Shown here: positions 7,401 through 10,256 of the stretch, one piece after another | Layout: each line of letters starts with the position of its first letter | Numbering within the stretch: position 1 is the first letter of the stretch | Made by a program: the position numbers and the translations under genes | Notes under the pieces: generated by a model | What the model saw: the letters and a program-made list of their open reading frames with translations, nothing else | Databases searched by the model: none | What the model was told of the DNA's origin: nothing | Origin: a candidate division FCPU426 bacterium | GTDB taxonomy: Bacteria; Oederibacteriota; PGYV01; Palsa-1178 | Direction: 5' to 3' | Assembly: GCA_003167475.1 (NCBI GenBank) | Contig: PMTB01000207.1 | Coordinates: 1-10,256 of the forward strand | Length of the DNA: 10,256 nt

Positions 7401-9902
7401 AAGGGATATGACGGCTCGCCGATAACAGTTGAGGCAGGAGCGGGACACCCCCTTAGCGTGTACTACGTGGATGACAATTATAACATAGTATACAGCCAGC
7501 CGACCACTTACTGCAAACTCACTTCTGGCGATCCTCTCGCTTCTATTGATGGGATTAATATGCAAGGAAATAACGTGTATGTGACTATAACGGCAGGCGC
7601 GTTCACTTCGCTGAGCGGTATGGTATTAAGGACAGTGGGAGTCACCGGACAGCAGTATATAACCGCTGAAAGCGGAGGGGCGCCGGGCAATAACACGTCG
7701 CCGCCTATCAACATAGGGCACACAACATTCAGCCATTTCGGGGTTTACGCCCCTGCAGGACCTGTGATTGCCGGGGTGCCTTTCAATATTACCATACAGG
7801 CGCTGGACCTTTTCCAGAATATATGTAACAGTTTAAACAGCCCCAATCCTTTCAACGGGACCGCCAATCTGCAGTCAACTTCCGCGGTGCATTCAATGCT
7901 GCCGGTTTCTTATCCGCTTTCAAACGGAGCGGCAACCGCTTCCGTTCAGTTATTCAAGGCGCGGGATACGAATGCGCATATTATAGTGGATTCATCAGGG
8001 AATTCAGGGCAATCTGACGCCATCGATGTGGAAGCAAATGAGTTCAAAAGGCTCCTGGTCACGGCTACGGGAATGAACAGGACAAACGGCATCTACACTT
8101 CAGGGTTCCCGAATGAGTTCGATATGTACGACACAAGCCGTCCGCCTTTCTACCCGAACAATACAATAGTATCGGTAAACGACGCGGCGCATACGCCCGC
8201 GGGTTATCAGTTCATTGTTTATTCCTGCGACGCTTATGGGAATATCACGGACACCGCCGACGTCCTCGGCCAGACAATAACCGTGGTTACAAATGACGCG
8301 TATGCACCGCCTGTTACGCTGACCGCGATTGACTCAAGCTCGGGGCAGGTTACGGTCAATGTTATTTTCCATACAGCTATGCCAGGCATGGTAGTGTCCG
8401 CATCTATTTCAAATCCCCAGATACAGTCATTCACAACCCCGAGTTTTACCACGATTGCCGGGACGCCGTTCGGGCTTCAGTTGCTTGCGCCCGGGCTTGC
8501 GCCAAACAGCGGTTCCGGATTCTATGATATTCCCTCAACTACATGGTATAACGGCGTCACAGGCACGCCAAACACCGAGCTCTCAGGTGTGCCGTTCCCT
8601 GTGACAATACAGTCATGCGATATTTACGGAAACTTCACTATAATAACCGACCCGGTCAGGGTTATTTCCAGCGCAGGCGCGCCGTCATTCCCTACGAACC
8701 TGAATGCCTTCCTGGGTACATTGGGAGTGCCGGATTCCGGGATATCGACTTTGACGGCCCAGCTTACAGTCGGCGCTCCGACGACAATTCAGATGCAGGT
8801 ATTTGATACCGCGGCGCTGACCACTCTGAACCCGCTTTGGCTGCAGTACCCGCAGATATATGTCACAAACGGCGGTTCGCTTGAGTACAGGGTCCTTTGC
8901 GCTTACAATACTTCAAATGCTTATACTTCCGCATCCTATACGCCTTACGGCAGCGACGGGACAAACTCCATAACCGCGGTGGCGGCGCCCACCAAGTTTG
9001 CTTTTAAGGTAAATGTGGTGGACAGCGTTTCGGGACAGCCTGTTTTCGGGGCAACAAATAATTTTGCCCTTACAGCCGTGGGTTACCCGGACTTTAATAC
9101 CTTGGTCCCAGGGACGCTCGGGATACAGCAGGGAACTTCCTCAAACGGGATATTCGAGACCTTCAACCAGAGTTTTACAAACGCAACCGTATTCAGGATC
9201 AGGGTGTCGGATCTGGCCCCGCCCAACAAACTTACGTCGGCATATTCGCCCTTTATAATAATGGGCGCGAATCCGAATAATGTGGTGTTCTCGGTCTCGG
9301 CCCAGAGCCCGAATGTAAAGGCAAATACAGCCACAAATATCATAGGACGCGTCATTGACGGCAATGGCAACGCCGTAACAGGTGTGCTTGTGACATTCAC
9401 AGTGACCACGGGCAGCGGCGTTTTTGACCAGACAACATTATTGACGAAGAACGCTTATGCTTTGACGGACCTGCAGGGTAACGCCACAGTGCAGTTCTTT
9501 GGCGGGTATATCAATGAAACGAATATTATCAGGGGGACGTATAACGGCGTTTCCAGGTATGCCAGCGTGGCCGTGTCGCTTGTGAACCCGGTATTGGGCC
9601 AGGTTTCAAATTATCCCAATCCTTTCAGGGCCGGTTCCGAATCCACCAATATATCGTACCTGCTTGACGCGGATTCGGCGGTGAACATCACTATATACAA
9701 CCTTTTTGGGGATGTTGTGTTTACCAAGAGCCTTTCAAGCGGTCAGACCGGAGCCAAAGGCGGGATCGTGAACACTTTTGTCTGGAACGGCAAGAACAAT
9801 AAAGGCGATATCGTCGGCAACGGCGGTTACATATGCGTGGTCGAAGCGACCATAGACGGCGCAAAAAAGAAGATGGTAAGGAAGATAGCGGTAGCGAAGT
9901 AA
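4461..9902 (+). CDS. giant secreted multi-domain Ig-like surface protein with YPNPF C-terminal sorting-type domain
   Basis: A 1813-residue protein with a Sec signal peptide (hydrophobic core about 5-23, likely cleavage after VFG24; no lipobox). Most of it is beta-sandwich modules of the form TAGxPFxVxVxAxDxYGN. Two types alternate. Type A opens with a motif like LLxVAPGQxxxPG, seen near residues 32, 255, 480, 728, 964 and 1203. Type B opens with FxF and often a P-x-TAG motif, near 145, 369, 593, 840 and 1090. Two further A-like modules start near 1344 and 1481 with no B between them. A Big_1/invasin-like domain follows at about 1608-1705 (GRVIDGNGNAVTGVLVTFTV). The C-terminal 100 residues hold YPNPF (1718-1722) and WNGKNNKGD, matching FlgD-like or type IX secretion C-terminal domains. 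No enzymatic motif was seen, so a structural, adhesive or S-layer-like role is inferred. AGGAGG nine bases upstream supports the start. The PorV/PorQ-like gene downstream fits a secretion or cell-surface locus. Confidence 0.85.
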   Translation: MRSKFSLLLFISLCLLVFSGNVFGAKYLVVAPGQSWSAGTGITGAPVNQVAGVPFNVSIVATDDTGTVAFDSSGFSVTMTCNAVSLITPANTFQLNLPLGVTPNCLKYPVTVTLGAAVTGSVTISALPTGGGLTAGSVAVTSQILDHFQFNALVSPKTAGTQFAISVTAQTSVSATVTGFNGTAQIIANYPVIGPVVVTTVTFINGIFNGNITLYDATEANLTLSCTSTVPSATGTSGAFSVSAGAINRLVIIGPGQTFVPGTSGGNGRSGGSTSINQQTAGIPFYVTVYAVDAYYNTSTTAATIALGTTDTNSVISPASIGASGAPNAGRAIFTVTLKTVGSGSQSLTATSGVLTSSQDTVPMTYGTLNSFMFTQPITSKTAGQLFTVYATAVDLYNNTVTTFASTPSVSFFTGAVSIDGAHSFSQISAFSGGVGTFQARIYQRVLNASVKLTYLTATGTSNLFDVAPSNFTQLLFVAPGQTYDPGNSSLGGISGSPSAATAGVAYPIDVYATDDYGNKIGSVNDTVSLTTSDTAASINGVTPPANVSLSSGQATYNVIFRTGGIDTVDGTDTTTSGINDAFASINVQSTTLAYFEIANIPASRTSGQAFTPIVRARDQFGNIVTNYAGIVYLTSNTDYSLPFESTINITGTNAGQYNQAWEVTFTAGDAGVRSLTGYFYRATSYTAQIFASDNFIDTPLNHLGHVGLSSPCTVNPGSIYKLQVLPPGVEARPGTLDGENNTPTGQAQGSAFTNRVNICDVWWNVVTGVTDQITINTSDNANAQINGSNSFPASVILSNGTQTFTSSYALQSSAFQLRVDDYSTPSILNDFSPYISIYNIFNFSIKAPGGVAPIGNQTAGVPFTIQITAFQNFGVTATSFNSTVEISSANTDWDASNQCISPTRSITFTAGVAVMQVTMYHAWTNAVNGSGAVINVKFGSKTGQSSDFDLSWGPATGVMVLADGMSPKPGLKQAGIPGYKGYDGSPITVEAGAGHPLSVYYVDDNYNIVYSQPTTYCKLTSGDPLASIDGINMQGNNVYVTITAGAFTSLSGMVLRTVGVTGQQYITAESGGAPGNNTSPPINIGHTTFSHFGVYAPAGPVIAGVPFNITIQALDLFQNICNSLNSPNPFNGTANLQSTSAVHSMLPVSYPLSNGAATASVQLFKARDTNAHIIVDSSGNSGQSDAIDVEANEFKRLLVTATGMNRTNGIYTSGFPNEFDMYDTSRPPFYPNNTIVSVNDAAHTPAGYQFIVYSCDAYGNITDTADVLGQTITVVTNDAYAPPVTLTAIDSSSGQVTVNVIFHTAMPGMVVSASISNPQIQSFTTPSFTTIAGTPFGLQLLAPGLAPNSGSGFYDIPSTTWYNGVTGTPNTELSGVPFPVTIQSCDIYGNFTIITDPVRVISSAGAPSFPTNLNAFLGTLGVPDSGISTLTAQLTVGAPTTIQMQVFDTAALTTLNPLWLQYPQIYVTNGGSLEYRVLCAYNTSNAYTSASYTPYGSDGTNSITAVAAPTKFAFKVNVVDSVSGQPVFGATNNFALTAVGYPDFNTLVPGTLGIQQGTSSNGIFETFNQSFTNATVFRIRVSDLAPPNKLTSAYSPFIIMGANPNNVVFSVSAQSPNVKANTATNIIGRVIDGNGNAVTGVLVTFTVTTGSGVFDQTTLLTKNAYALTDLQGNATVQFFGGYINETNIIRGTYNGVSRYASVAVSLVNPVLGQVSNYPNPFRAGSESTNISYLLDADSAVNITIYNLFGDVVFTKSLSSGQTGAKGGIVNTFVWNGKNNKGDIVGNGGYICVVEATIDGAKKKMVRKIAVAK

Positions 9903-9919
9903 ACATAAAGCGAGTTAAA

Positions 9920-9950
9920 GAGACAGGAGACCGGAGCCTGGAGCCTGGAG
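9920..9950 (+). repeat. short heptamer tandem repeat
   Basis: Four 7-bp units, GAGACAG, GAGACCG, GAGCCTG, GAGCCTG, plus a partial GAG, lie in the gap between the surface-protein gene and the barrel gene. They share the pattern GAGNCNG. Similar GGAGACT/GGAGCCT heptamer runs occur between genes in many environmental bacteria (recalled, not searched). It lies outside the coding regions. The rest of the 9903-10003 gap holds only the Shine-Dalgarno of the next gene. Confidence 0.7.
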
Positions 9951-10003
9951 TAATTAATATAAGGCCGGTTGCTGTCATTTAATAAAACAGTGCGGAGGTT
10001 TTT

Positions 10004-10256
10004 ATGAAGAAACTTGGTGTTATAATTATTCTGACGTTTGCGCTTGGCGCGGGGCTTTTTGCCAAGGGCGATTACGGAGCGCCCGGCGAGTTCTTAAGCT
10101 GGGGAGCGGGGGCGCGTTCCGAAGGTTTGGGCCGCGCTTTTACGGGCCTGGCTGACGACCCGTCCGCGGTCATTTACAACCCGGGGGGCCTGGCACAGCA
10201 GAACCCGCTGCAGATAACTTTGCAGCATGTCATTTTATTTTATGACACCATGTATG
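10004..10256 (+). CDS. PorV/PorQ-family outer-membrane beta-barrel protein, N-terminal part
   Basis: The first 84 residues of a gene that runs off the window. It starts at ATG 10004 with GGAGG (9994-9998) five bases upstream. Residues 1-20 form a signal peptide (KKLGVIIILTFALGAGLFA). The mature start has the family signature WGAGARSEGLGRAFTGLADD, followed by PSAVIYNPGGLAQ and then ITLQH, which is the usual G-A-R-S-x-G-x-G-x-A-F-x-x-x-A-D-D-x-x-A-x-x-x-N-P-A-G-L pattern of PorV/PorQ (UPF0164-like) barrels. Here the usual Pro-Ala-Gly is Pro-Gly-Gly. Family members are about 300-400 residues in the outer membrane. PorV itself shuttles type IX cargo; many paralogues have no known role. It lies 101 bp after the YPNPF-bearing surface-protein gene, with no clear terminator between, so co-transcription is plausible. 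Confidence 0.8.
   Translation, partial: MKKLGVIIILTFALGAGLFAKGDYGAPGEFLSWGAGARSEGLGRAFTGLADDPSAVIYNPGGLAQQNPLQITLQHVILFYDTMY

Overview
The window reads as a chromosomal segment from an uncultured Gram-negative bacterium. Three things point this way: a large secreted protein ending in a YPNPF-type C-terminal domain, a following PorV/PorQ-like outer-membrane barrel gene, and dispersed palindromic repeats of a kind common in environmental genomes. This combination is typical of Bacteroidota-like and candidate-phylum lineages (for example Elusimicrobia-, Goldbacteria- or WOR-type bacteria). The exact phylum cannot be fixed from the sequence. All convincing genes are on the + strand.

Layout. 1-197 is the 3' end of tilS (tRNA-Ile lysidine synthase). 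It overlaps a membrane histidine kinase (178-2274) with a multi-pass N-terminus, a GAF-like region and a full kinase core. 2275-3037 is a 763-bp stretch rich in structure. It holds a dispersed palindromic repeat (2327-2458), a small ribbon-helix-helix gene (2653-2904) with a good sigma70-like promoter, and three related hairpins (2529-2571, 2905-2945, 2985-3025). Next is a soluble protein that joins a receiver domain to a histidine kinase (3038-4177). A 283-bp AT-rich leader with a promoter, a small palindrome and a strong Shine-Dalgarno sequence precedes a 1813-residue secreted protein of about 15 beta-sandwich modules (4461-9902). A short gap with a 7-bp tandem repeat leads to the start of a PorV/PorQ-like gene (10004 to the window end).

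How they may work together. The two kinases each have a full catalytic core but no DNA-binding output in the window, so their signalling must pass to proteins elsewhere or through a phosphorelay. The giant surface protein and the barrel gene probably belong to one cell-surface or secretion locus. Its C-terminal domain resembles type IX secretion or FlgD-like sorting domains, and PorV-family barrels are the known partners of such cargo.

The most unusual signal is the trio of hairpins. They share a 13-nt loop size, an AGACC loop motif and the inner stem, while the outer stems differ in sequence yet keep pairing. Two of them flank the RHH gene in opposite orientation, and the third sits directly before the ribosome binding site of the receiver-kinase gene.
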